Of a stretch of 64,000 nt of DNA, positions 46,100 through 58,200 are shown in pieces; the first letter of the stretch is position 1, and every line of letters begins with the position of its first letter. Position numbers and translations under genes: made by a program. The stretch lies in NCBI GenBank assembly GCA_017562135.1, contig QEYB01000448.1, forward strand, positions 1,612,001 to 1,676,000. Reading direction: 5' to 3'. Under the pieces are notes generated by a model that did not search any database, had not been told where the DNA came from, and saw nothing but the letters and a program-made list of their open reading frames with translations. This DNA comes from Dipylidium caninum. Taxonomy: Eukaryota > Platyhelminthes > Cestoda > Cyclophyllidea > Dipylidiidae.

Positions 46100-47381
46100 T
46101 TATGTCGTGTTACTGTTCGTAGAAGTCATATCATTCTCATTGGCGATGACTATTTCGCTAATTCTAGTAGGCAAATTCGTAGAGATTGGACATAAATCTT
46201 GCGTGTCCATTAGTTGGGATTCTGGCGCCGATGACACCGGCTGCGGAGGAGAGACCTCTGCATCAGTGGGAGCATTGGACTCTTTTCCATCCCCATCGGC
46301 TACCACAATCCGCTTAGGCGATTGCTGTACTCCAGCTTGTTGTTGTTGTTGGTTGACGTAATTGTTCTAATTCAAGGCGTCTACGTACCATGTCCTCTTG
46401 AAGGATTTTATCCAGTCGTGCGACCCGTTTCTCTCTTATGGGTCGGGCGGAGCCGCCCAGTGGGCGTCGCTGAGTAGCGGCGAAGTCTGCGGTTTCCACA
46501 GAGGTTTCAGTGTCGAAATCGAATTCGGCAAAGTTTAGCTGTTGTTGTTTTTGATTGTCCGAGGCCCCGGTCCCGTCCCCACGTTTTTCCTGTTGATCGT
46601 TATTTGCCGAGGCTTCGTCTTTTTTCGTTTCAGGGTCTATACTAGACAAGGATTCTATTCAATCAGTTTTCGACTGCTTTAAAAGATTGGATTACTAGAC
46701 ATTTGGTAGCCATAAAAATAGTTTTTAAAGTTATTTTACCTTAACGACAACTCCAATGTAAATCCGCATCAGAGGTGACGGAAAATTCGGCCATTTCAGA
46801 AAGGAACAGCGTGCACTTATACTTTAAATTGACAATGCAAGTTAAGCGCAACATGATTTTAAACGATTTAGATATAGAGCATCGTAAGCTGGCATAGGCT
46901 AAGAGGCTTTGAATATCTTCTCTTTTCATATTTGCCACTCACCCATGTTACCTAAATAAACCTTTGACAACCAGTTCACCTCTCAAATGAATGGTTGCTT
47001 AGCTAAACTGAGTGAAAGATAAAGGTAATCATAATGAACTCCGATGGGTTTGGTATTGATACTCAAGGAAAAAATTTAATAACACCAGACATTGCCAACA
47101 CTTCGAAACCATGTTCGAGCGAATAAAACTAATAACAGCTCAATGAAATACTGTGAACAAAAGGAAAGCAACCCAAATAAAGCGTTTAAGAGACGTATGA
47201 TGTAACCTTGGGGAGAAGGACGTTTTATGCGGCCAGGAAATTTCCATTCGAGCTGAATAGGTTTGTTCTGAGCAACTTCCTCATAGAAAGGTAATAGGTC
47301 GTCCAACGTGAGACCATTAGGATATTTGGCAACAAATTCCGAATTCGGATCGGATATTGTGATGGGGGCCGCCTCATCCAT
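46100..47381 (-). CDS. PAGR1: PAXIP1-associated glutamate-rich protein 1 homologue
   Basis: Minus-strand exons are 47381-47207 (ATG at 47,381), 46654-46389 and 46324-46100, giving 221 aa. The alternative without the second intron stops at 46,314. Two blocks recall human PAGR1: the N-terminal [20 protein letters not shown] with [11 protein letters not shown], and the later [12 protein letters not shown] with [21 protein letters not shown]1 (PA1) is a nuclear subunit of the KMT2C/KMT2D H3K4 methyltransferase complex and also binds PAXIP1. Its Glu-rich region is weaker here. The open frame changes at a CAA repeat near 46,351. I explain this by a 64-nt intron with a good GTACGT donor but a poor acceptor, or by a one-base insertion in the assembly. 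The gene lies 239 bp downstream of TM2D2 on the same strand. Confidence 0.85.
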
Positions 47382-47620
47382 TTCTGGATTAGAGCAGGAT
47401 ATAATCCGCTGAATAAGAGTTAGGCTAAGATGAGAAAATCTGAACACGACAAGAAATACTTTTACGGCAAAGTAAAATTTACGCACAAAAACAAGAGACT
47501 AAGAACGATCATGAACGAGAAAAAAAAGCAAGTGGTATTTAAAATCGAAAAGAAACAAACTGGAAATACAAATTTAATAAAAAAAGAAATAAAAGTTGGG
47601 GAACTAGCAGCGTTTGATCA
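47382..47620 (-). other. 239-bp spacer between TM2D2 and PAGR1
   Basis: Between the TM2D2 stop and the PAGR1 ATG there is only 239 bp. It contains a variant ATTAAA polyadenylation signal and, just before the PAGR1 ATG, pyrimidine-rich acceptor sites (for example CTCTTATTCAG). This is little room for an independent promoter and would suit a polycistronic transcript resolved by trans-splicing. Confidence 0.5.
47573..47578 (-). terminator. Variant polyadenylation signal ATTAAA for TM2D2
   Basis: ATTAAA on the minus strand about 45 nt after the TM2D2 stop codon (TAA at 47,623-47,621). Confidence 0.4.
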
Positions 47621-48332
47621 TTAAACAAAGGGCATCCAAGAGCTGTCATCAGCTGGGCGAAGATCACCACGAATAAGAAGGATAATATCCACGACCCACC
47701 AGACACCGCAACCGCCGAGTGTGAGGAGTTTACCAACTCCCGTACCCAGGTGGCCTAGGCAATACCGATCAACGCCGAGAAAGCCAAGGAAGATGCTGTA
47801 CAGAAGTGTTGTAAGGAAGTAGTACCCGTGGTAGCGTAGACAGGGGTAGTTCGGGAGAAAAAATGTTCGGTTGCCGTAGCATTCGATACCAGGTAGTGCA
47901 TGGCATGTTAGCGTGGTTAGTTGGACGTCCTCAGGATACATTCCGCCCCATTTGAAACAGCCCTGACGTCCCAATGTCTCAAAAAGCGTTTCGTTCCCCT
48001 TCAAATCTAGAATAGCGGCAATCTGATGAAATTTATGAAAATGCAGTTGTGTCAAGAATAAGGTAAAACTCGATATTATGAACAACAAAGTCAAAATATG
48101 CCAATAAAGGAAAATAAATACCTTCCGGGGGTTCACACCAAAATGAATGTCTAGGGAGGAATGAACAGCGCACAAGCGGCGAATACGGGTCGTAGGGATC
48201 GGGAACAAATAATTCTTGGGTAATGTTGGGAATATCATGAGACAATATAGCGACATCAAACATATATCCAGTTACCGGCAATGGCGTATGTCCAAGGATG
48301 AGAGCAGCGAAAAGAAAAGAGACCACCCATAC
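47621..48332 (-). CDS. TM2D2: TM2 domain-containing protein 2 (5' exon missing)
   Basis: Two minus-strand exons are clear: 48332-48122 and 48006-47621 (phase-1 junction), together 199 codons. They enter from an acceptor TTCTTACAG, so a short first exon with the ATG lies upstream and was not found. The exons start in a hydrophobic stretch (VVSFLFAALIL) that fits the end of a signal peptide. A luminal cysteine-containing region follows (SPLVRCSFLP, GCFKWGGMYP, CHALPGIECYGNRTF). The TM2 module then has two membrane segments around GVDRYCLGHLGTGVGKLLTL and WWVVDIILLI, with DRY in place of the usual DRF motif. Order and length match human TM2D2 (about 214 aa). TM2D proteins are linked to Notch signalling and endolysosomal function in Drosophila. 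Confidence 0.94.
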
Positions 48333-49225
48333 CTGTAAGAATATTGAAAGATATTAAAGACCAGTAGAATGATATTATTCAGCAAAATAACACAAAGAAA
48401 AAAAATTAGTGTAATGGTAAAGACAAGGCAAGACCTGTAAATAAACTATTACGAAAAGTTAAGACCGTTACGTAGAAAAACTACAACAATGTACGGAGAA
48501 AAATGTTCTTCTATGAACATACGGGGTTTAAAAGCATAATACTGGGAAATTTGGTACTGCGGGCGCAAAATGCGGAGTCTCACGCACACCAAAATCAGAT
48601 AGCGGCAGTAGGATTGTTGTTTTATTCAGGTTGTATATAAAAAACATTAGAATGTGTCTCCAAGAGGAGTAGGCATGAAACGTGATCAAAAAAAAAGAAA
48701 TGATAAATGTGAGAAAACTCTAATGGCTTAAGTAAATGAGCGAAGAAGAGATATGTGTACAGTTCAGAATATTCCAGAGTGTAATCATTCATTCATCAAA
48801 AGAAATAGAGCTTAGAAACCCGGCGTGGTCGGTTTACGTCTCTTGTTCATATCATCGACAGAACACATTCTCCGAAATGTGAGAATAGGGAAGATATGTG
48901 TGATTGCAAAAATGGAAATCGGTTACCACTCATTTAATAAAACAGAAGCCGAATTGTTGTGCGGCGTATAGACGTTGCTATATTCCCTCTTTGTAAATCC
49001 GAAAGGGCGTTCGCAGAAAAAGCTCCATCTCCCCATAGAACTGCATTGGCCACTGAGTGTTTGCAGATAAAAATCCTAAAAAGCACTTTAACCTGACTAA
49101 AAAAGCTTTGTTATCTTTTAGATTTGATTAAAACGATAGTGTTTGACATACTAATTTCCCGTAAATACAGTTTACTGTAATGAGCGGGTCTTTCGGTTCC
49201 TAGGCGCCGCGCATTCTTATCGACG
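48333..49225. promoter_or_regulatory. Divergent promoter region of TM2D2 and GCP6
   Basis: TM2D2 is transcribed leftward and GCP6 rightward from this interval of about 0.9 kb. It must hold the first TM2D2 exon and the GCP6 5' leader, and probably both promoters. No clear TATA element or other core motif was recognised. An in-frame TGA at 49,181-49,183 upstream of the GCP6 ATG supports that start. Confidence 0.45.
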
Positions 49226-52200
49226 ATGTCAGACATTATCAAGTTTTCTGATTTATTACTGAGGCTGAATTCGAGTGAAAGTACCAGAAACAGTATCTCC
49301 AGCTCCTTCATTGCCGGGAGACGTAGAGCGCGCAAGGCTGCCGCTGACGCATATTTTGCTTATTTACCCGGTCCTCATAAGTAATTGTACCTTTTACTGA
49401 TACGCTTAGATTTTCTAAAGGCCGGTTACCTAACTTGTCTGATGAGTACACGAAAAGCCTGTCGGATATAGTGATAGAGGGCTTATGTGAACACGGCCTT
49501 TTGGGCAAACGAAGTACGCTTTTGCTTTTGCTTCAACAACTAGGCAAAGGTAATTGATTTTCTTAGTTCACGTTTTAGTTTCTCTAAAGAATTATAATGC
49601 ATATGTTATATTCCTTTTCTCTCTTGCGAATGTTGACCCAACTAGATCTTATGCTTCTTCGGTTTGTGGATAATTTTCTGTATAAATTTGTCCGACAGCA
49701 AATTTTCTCAGAAGGTTTCGATTCCTTACTTACGTATAATTTTTCAACATTCAAAGACTTGCATGGAATTTCGCAAGGAAATTCATGGGTAGCGAGTACT
49801 TTATTTTTATTATTTTTAGGTATATAAAGATGTTCCTGTTTACCGGAAATGCGCTAAAATCCCTCCAGGTAGTGAATTTTTGGGAGCTTTCGCAACGATA
49901 AAAATCAAGTCTTGTCAAGATAATAAGAGTATACATTCTGATTTTACGTCTTCAGTCTTTATAAGTGATCCTTCCAGACAGTGAGTAACATTTTTGTTAT
50001 CAATATATAAATATTCGTAAAACGCTGTTTCCGGTACTTAATCACTTCATATTCTAGATTTTCCGAAAAAAGCGGTGGCAGTCTTAGATCTGTATGTACT
50101 ATTCTATTTTTAAGCGTTTTTCAAAATTAAAAACGGGAGGTTTTCCTCAAATTTGATTAAAAGTTATTTTTATTGCCGACATCATTTCAAGGGCCTCTTT
50201 CTGCATGTATCTCTAAAGTGTTCGTTTACCTTTCGTTATTGCTTTCATTTCTATATCTAACCCAATAACTAATCCTTCAAATTTTATTGTTCTTAAATAT
50301 GATTTTCGATGCATGTCTAGCGTCTTTCAATTTGCTCCTGATATCGTCTTAGGAACCAACTACAAAAGGATTGAACACCCGGTCTTTGTTTGAGCAAATC
50401 CCATATCTCTATGCTGTTTTAAAGGCTACGAATACAGCGAAAACTGTCGATTCTAACCAAACTGTTAAAAAGTCTTTCACTTGGGAAGAAAGGAATGCGT
50501 AAGTGGGTTTCATCTCTGTGCTCCTTATCGATATTATTTAATTATTTTTGAAATGAGATATTTTGTATTCGACTGTGATTGAATTCGTTTACCTTTACAT
50601 TTTTGGCAGTAATTCAGAACCCCTATCTGATAATTGCATAAGTTCCATTCAGAGATCTATTCTGTGAAATGCATTAGTGGTTTTTGACGGGTGCATAGTG
50701 TGGCGAAATATTAATATGTGATAGTCTTATGAGAAGCCTTTCAAAAACAATGTCTTCTTTTGGGGATTTAATACAACTTTATGTCATTGTTTTAGCTCAT
50801 CACCAGCCCAGGAGAAACCTTACTTGACTGAAATGGGTCCTCTTTCTACTCACGCTTTACTGTGTGCCTTCAAGTCCCGTTATCAGTTTGAGTTTCGCCT
50901 TCAATCCTCAAGAGAAATCTTGCCTCCTACAATTAGATTAACTTCCCTTACTTCTGAACGACTTGTCTCTTTACGTAAAGACTTTATCCATGACCTCCTT
51001 CTGGCTCATGCTGGCGTCGTTTCACACCGATTTTACTGGAAACAGAAGAGCGGAGATGCTTATCTCTCCGGTTCGTTTGTCTGGCATGAAGATGTTTTAG
51101 ATACAGTGGCCTTTCAAGTAACTCATGGATGTCTCGCCTCCTGTCTTGAAATGCATCTTCATTCCGCGACCGCCTTCCGACGTCTCGATTGGATATCGTC
51201 AAGGCCGTTGTCGTCCAGCGCTACGGTTGCGTATCATGGCAACGTTTGGTCTGCCTTGATTCACGCAATAGGCGATTGGTTGCGCGTTTACTTAGTCGCC
51301 TTGGAAGACGTGTATGAGCGTTATACCTCAGCGAATGGAAGCGAAATGGACGAATTGCTTGCACTGACTCATATGTTAAAACCGTTGATGACTAGCATGT
51401 TGTGAGTCAGACAAAACACGAACTCGACCTTTTTAATTTAAATATTTTGGTACAATAAATCAAATTTTAAGGACAAGCGATAGCCACCAAGAGGGTTTCG
51501 TAGCTCCTATCTTATTGGCTACGAGGCCTATGGTTTAGATGCACCCAGAGTGCAGTGTTTGATTCTGAATGGAAGCCACATTGTCTTTTTTGCGTTGTGC
51601 TTTTGTCAATGTTATGTTTTTCTAAACCGGTCACTTCTACTTCCAATTTCTCATCAGTTCAATATTCGTGGCTTTGCAGTTCTCGTAAATTGCCATTACA
51701 TTGACGCGACAAGGTCAAATGTTTCACAAATCTACTTTTTAAGTCTTTTTATTTACAATTTTTCGCTACAAATCCTACTTTGCGTTATTTGAAATTTATC
51801 GGTATTTATGGATCATTTTTGTAAGGAAAGTGTAACTAGTAAAAATATACGGCTTCAGTTTATGTCAATAAATGTCTTCACATCGGAAGTCGTTTTTAAA
51901 CTGTTATTACAGTGAGCAATCCACTTGACACTGCTGTCGACTTCCGTTTTTCCTTCTTATAGATCGGTAGCTCATGTCTGTGGTGTGCTATCTCCGAGTC
52001 AATGCTCCAGTGGGTCTCCGGGTCCGTGCGTTCACTCCCTCTCGGGTCTTTGTCTCCTAACCTGGATCGCCCGACAGGCCACCCATACTACGGACGTCTC
52101 TGCTGTTCGCTTCCTTTTTCATCGCGCTGCCGCTCCTTTCTTGCGGTGCGTCAGTCCATATGCGCCAAATTACGACCCACCATTTACCCTCCTCTCTAAT

Positions 52201-55200
52201 CGAAAGTCCTTGTAGATTTCTCAATTTGTGGGTGCAAGGTATCCACGAGGATCCCTTCAACGAGTTTGGTATCTGTGTCAACAGCCGATATGCTTTCAGA
52301 AAGGGTAGGAATTGACGACTTTCTTTTTAACAATTTATCCGACTATTTTGGACATTTTTGTTAAAAATTTCACTCACACATGGCACATTATCTTTTTATA
52401 CGAAACCTTACGTAGTAAATTTGTAAAAAAGGACCAAAATGCAAGGGAGAGCATTAAGAATGGATTTGTGGCGGCTTATTTTTTCATGAGAGCATATGTT
52501 TGAACATATCACACGAGTATAGAATTTCCTTGATATTAACCTTCTTTAATAACCCTTGGAGCAAACTGCTATCGTGGAAGGGTTTTTGTTGGATTCATTT
52601 GATAAAATAATATTTCCAAAGAAACAGGTCCGAGCAATCTGGATAGTAGTGCGACACGGAGTGTCTTTCCTGAGCAGCAACTGCTCATTCTCAAGCTGAT
52701 AGTGTGCCCTAGTTTTAATCACTTGCACGAAATAATTATTAACTTCGAAAGTGGGAGATTTATTAAAGTCAGTCCGATTCTTCAAGTTGTGATAGTGAAT
52801 GCAACCTACCGCTTGTGCCAAGTACAAATTTCGGTGCTTTTTTATTGGTTGCTATCTAATAAATAAACAGCTAGACATTGTCCAGCTGAGAATATTTAAA
52901 CTAACTGTTTTCGATTATAGATTGACATGGGATGATATAGGAAATGTATTTGTTGTGGGTACAACCAATCACCAATAGGTCATTCTGCGAACTCTTCGTT
53001 TTTTATATTCTTTTTACTCTTTTTTTTCAGTAGACCATTTATTTATCTCGAGCCAACATGGAGTTAAACATTACTCGCTCGGTGTATATGTCGACACGAT
53101 TTTTTCCTAGACATTACACCTTATTCCGTAATTCCTGAAAGCTTATCTTTATCTTTAGAATGGCCACGATGTATAACCTTGAGTAGTATTCCGTCAATAT
53201 AAGATTTAATTTTGTTCAAATGGTATTATTGCTGTGTGTGAGACTAGTAAACAAGAGGTTAGCATGAACCTCTCCGAGTTAATCGCACCAAGTTAGAAAA
53301 GAATCTTATTACAAAATCTCCAAGAATACCCCCAATTTTATATGTTGTAACAACTTTATTAAAATAATTATTACTTGCTAGATGCAAACTTTTGGCAACA
53401 TACGGTGGGTTATCAGCGAGTGAAGGGGGAAAATGAAAACTTTGCGGACACATTACTTCTGCGAGGGAATTCCGAACAATGCGGAGCTTTATTTGGTCTC
53501 GTCCCTGTTTCTTCGGAACCAGGCATTTTGCGATGTGGACTCTCACTTTTGCTTCTTCGCTCCATCGCGCCGAGGGTAGTTTTTTTGTTTTAACTACCTT
53601 TTATTACTATCCCTTTAGCTTTGCAGAGGTGGAGTTACTTTTATTTTTGCCACTGGGTATAGTTAATAGCTTTCCGTATTTCATAAAAACTCCCCTTTAT
53701 TGGTTATATTGGGCTCTTGCCACCCAAGGATTTGCAAATTTATTGGCTTCTTTTCCATCGTGGTCTCTTGTTCTCTTTTCAGCATTACCTATTCGATAGC
53801 GCGAACGCCTTTCCCTGTTTAGGATTTCCGTGCTTAAATCCTACCGATCTCCGTTGTTTACTCCAAAATCACACCGCTCTTATTAATAAGGCATCCGAAA
53901 GTGCCAAAAGAATATGGTAATTCCTTTTAGTCGTTTTTATATCTGGCAAAGGGGAGCATGTTACTTGATTGACTTTATGTGGTGATTGCGCGATATATTT
54001 TGTAATTTACTCTGCGATGACCATATTGAAGGTTTCGAAATCTATTGCAATCGGAGGCTAAGAAACGCGAAAGATTGCGCAAAATTCATGAATTATATAA
54101 CGCAAGGAAATCCGAAATCAAAGGTAAGTCATTTGATCTGTGTCTTCGCACGGCCCCCACTCGTTAGACCCCTCAACTTATTGTTACGACCGTTTCGGCG
54201 GTGTCTCATTCCACTAACCTATTTCATTATGACTAGTCAGTTGATTATGCGCGGACACTTAATATTTCTTTTACCACTCCAGTCGTAGAAGGGAAAAAGC
54301 GGGAGGCGTTGTTGTGCAAACGGAGGGCGATGATAAAGGAGATGGAGGCGAATTTGGTTGCAAAGCGACTGGCAGAAGAAGAGCTCAGAGACCACACCAG
54401 GCGGGAGGATGCAGAACTCGTGAAGCGGGCTGCGAATCTCGGCTTTACTGCTACAACTTTCCCGGAATACTTGGTGGAGGAGGAAAAGTATGTTAATATT
54501 TCGGTCGCAGGCACACTTCATTACAGCAGTATGGATTCAGAGTCAACGGCTCATATTCAGCGAAATCCAAATTTGGTTTTATTTTGACCTGCCGAGCTGA
54601 AGAGTATGGTGGGAAATATTTTTAGGGTTTGGGTGATACGCTCTGCTTACACTTATGTCAAGTTTTAGACTAAATAGGAAAATTTGATTGCAAATGAAGC
54701 AAATATCAACATCAGTTATTAAAATGTCAGGCTTAGTCGCGGATTTTATTTATGATTGTTCTGATAGTATAAAATTAGAAGGAAAATTGCGGAGGATGTT
54801 ATTCATTGCTCTCCTGAGAAATATTTCGTTGTTCATGTTTGTCAATCAATTACTACGACGCTCGGTAAATATCGAATATAAAACTTGAGAACATCTTTTA
54901 ATTCATACAATCCATGCTAAAACCCCTTTGATTTTGGAAAGTCACCTGTCCCACCCACTTCAACTTCAATTTTAGCAATAAGGATGCTTTGGCGTTCTGT
55001 CACGCCTTGGTTAAACCATCTGTAATGCATACCTACGCGAAAATTTTTTTATCAGTAAAGTTCTTAACCTACCTAAATTCATCTGTTGTCCCCGAAATAT
55101 AAGGTCCGGCAGTGTGTGAGACTCTTCATGACTTTTTCAAGTCTTGTACGTAATGAATAGAACAATAACCTATCATATCGGGAGCATCACCTCATTTCCA

Positions 55201-58200
55201 ACTCGCTTATTTGTAAATGCCCCATTAATAATGGTAACCTTTCCGGTGGCTTTTCGAATAGCCTAAAAAGTGAAAATATGCACATTAGCTGGGAAGACCG
55301 AAGTAAGTAATCACGTGGCAAAATTACTCGTGTTTCGAGTGTCATTATGTACTGTCGCACATGTGGTCATACTACCGAGAAAATATGCTAGTAAATTCCG
55401 TCTATCGTCTTTTATAGCTTTTAACCGAAGACTTTTTCCTTCCGGGAGTGAATTGCACGCCTGGGAGTGGAATCGCCGGACCATCATAACGAAATGCGTA
55501 AATCGTTTGAAAAAAAACGGAAGAGACACTCACCTGACTTTTTGTCATAACTTGAGACTTAAATTAGAAATAAGAGACCTGTTATTTTGATGATCTCGTT
55601 AACGATGACATTTTTTGTTTGGTGAAGGTGATAAACACTTATGGGATTGCTTTTTAATGTTACCTAAAGTAAGTGGACAAAATCTGGGCCCACTTCCACG
55701 CTTCATAGAGTATTGCAATTTCAGGGCACGATTGCTGGAGGAATATGCTGAAAAGATGTCTGAGGTGGAGGACCGTATTCGAGGGGCAGAAGGTGGGATT
55801 TCGTCTCGCAGACATCGGACTCCACTAACCCCGGTCAACGTCGAGATATCTCAACAACCAGTTAACACATTTGTTGATGAGGCGGAGGATCTCGAACTTG
55901 TTGAAAACTTTTCACGCAATTGTGATAAAGTCTGCCAAATTGATAGCATAGACACGGCTTCGCCAACTGCCGAAAGGTCGGTGCTGCGTGCTTCCGTTTC
56001 TCCCGATCTTCATCCTCAACAAATAAAACATGAGAAAGAGCCGTGCACCCCGAAAATGGAGCTACCTCTGGTATACCAATAAAGAGAATATCAAGTAGAT
56101 ATTGGTGTCATTTCTAGTGTTGACTTTTTTGTTTTTCCACAGAAAAAGCCACTTCTCGAACCTGTGACGGGTCCCAACAAAGCCTTCGATGGAACCCTAG
56201 CAAAGGAGATTATATATGGCAAGGGTCATGGACCTACAGCGCGAGAAAGTAGTGAGTATTGTTGGTGCTAGAGTTCTGACATGAGAGATCGAGATCCTAA
56301 GGCGATAACGAGTTCTTGATTCCTTAATTATCTTTTCCTGCGCTATTGGGTTGAACTTAACTAGAAGTAGATGGTTAATTGCGCAGTATTGATGCGCCCC
56401 TGTAGTGGATTTTTAACATCGAATCGGACTAATTTTTTTTAAAGTGAAAAATCTTGTGTAAAGTAGAAAAGGACTCGGATGCACTTGTAATATGCAGAAC
56501 CAGGAACAAAATTTAATGAGTATTTTCTCAGAACTTTAGAGTCGCATTGAGCTATGACAAGACCCGAAGTTATTTTCAAACGAGTCCACTTCAAGACAAG
56601 TGACACACCTGTAAAAGTGTTATCCGGAGCACAATGTTCTCCCCTCTAGGGTAAAAATGTACGACTAATCACATTCGTTGTACATAAAAACAAACATGTT
56701 TAAGGCAACATTCAGAGCATTATTAAAGTGGCACTTACTTTATGCCCCTTGTCTACTCCGAAATTGCATTTAATACGATTTAAATGTGTCTACTAGCTTG
56801 GGAAAAGCCGGAAAACAAAAGACCCCTGTCGGAGGAGGAAATACTCGCCTTTGGCCTGGAATTGATTGAACCGTCGAGAAACAAGATTTCCCCGTGGTTT
56901 GATTTATCAAAGGATCAGTCGAGTACGTTCTCTTGGTGCAAAATCTACATTTTCTAGCACGCTACATTAGTATATGTTCTGGGTGCTAGATAGTGTACTT
57001 CCTTTTGCTTTTATTTGCTCGTTTGGCTGATTTTTGATAGGGTTCTATTCGACGTCTTTGACTTTTACCGGTTTTCATTCTGCACTATAATGGAGGTGAT
57101 CATTGAATTATTAGCTCAAGAACTAATAGATGTTACCTTTTTTCGATCAACTTCTCCTTTCTCTAAATCCTATCGCTTTATTTACTAATCTTGAGCCATG
57201 AAAACAAGCAGTTATGTGACTTTTCCGTTTCTAATGTAAGGCCTTCCTACAAATTAGTGTGCCAAGAGTTGGGTGTGATCTAAGGCAGTGGTTTGTGCAG
57301 CAGATGATGGAAACATAAGCATATTTATTACCTTCTCTAGCTCCAAGTTGTTCAAACTTGGTGTCCGCCTGCCTGCGAGCTGTCGGTATGGACTCCACTC
57401 AGAAGACATTTCCGCGGAAATCTGCTTCTTCTGTTTCTTTTTTCACTGCTCTCGATCGAGTAATAAACATTCCTCTTCTTACGCGGTAGGCAATTCTATC
57501 CGAGGTTCTCACGCACAATTTTACTTGATTATTTATAAATATTTACCCTCCTCGTACTCCTTTTTCATTTCACAAATAGTGATTTTTTAATGCTTTGGAG
57601 GACAGCGTGCCATTTTTAATTTTGTATTGTAGCATCGGTGTCGTAGATAAATGTCTTGTGGAGCATTTCGTGATGGAGTTGAGGATACTGGACCACCTAG
57701 ACTTTGTAAAAGACATCTACTGTCATGGGCACCCGATCATCACCACCCGCATTCTTGATGTTCTTTTCTCAGAGGTTTGTTTTTAGTCCCTATTTGCCTT
57801 TATTTTCAGTTTTCCGAATGGATTGAGAAAGATTTGTATCAAACTCATGCTGTCCGTCTTTAATGTTATTTTCTTTGAATGAAACCTAGAAATGCCTTCG
57901 TAGATACCTTGGAGCCGTATGAACCTAAAAATTGTTATGACTGCTGAAGTATATTGTCAGTTAATATTTCTAACGCATACGTGATTGGAGGTAGTGCAGC
58001 TGAGGTTAGGGCGGGATTTAATTACTTCCTACATAGCAACTTGATCATGCCTTTTCCTCACGGTTGTAGGTCTCGAAGCCGGGGGCACGTCAGAGTCTCC
58101 TCAGCGGCACGCGATTTCGGGATTTAATTCGAGTCGCCCTTTTTAACGTAACTTTTACGAGTCCAGAGGTTCAAACCAATGAATCTACGTCGCCGTTTGA

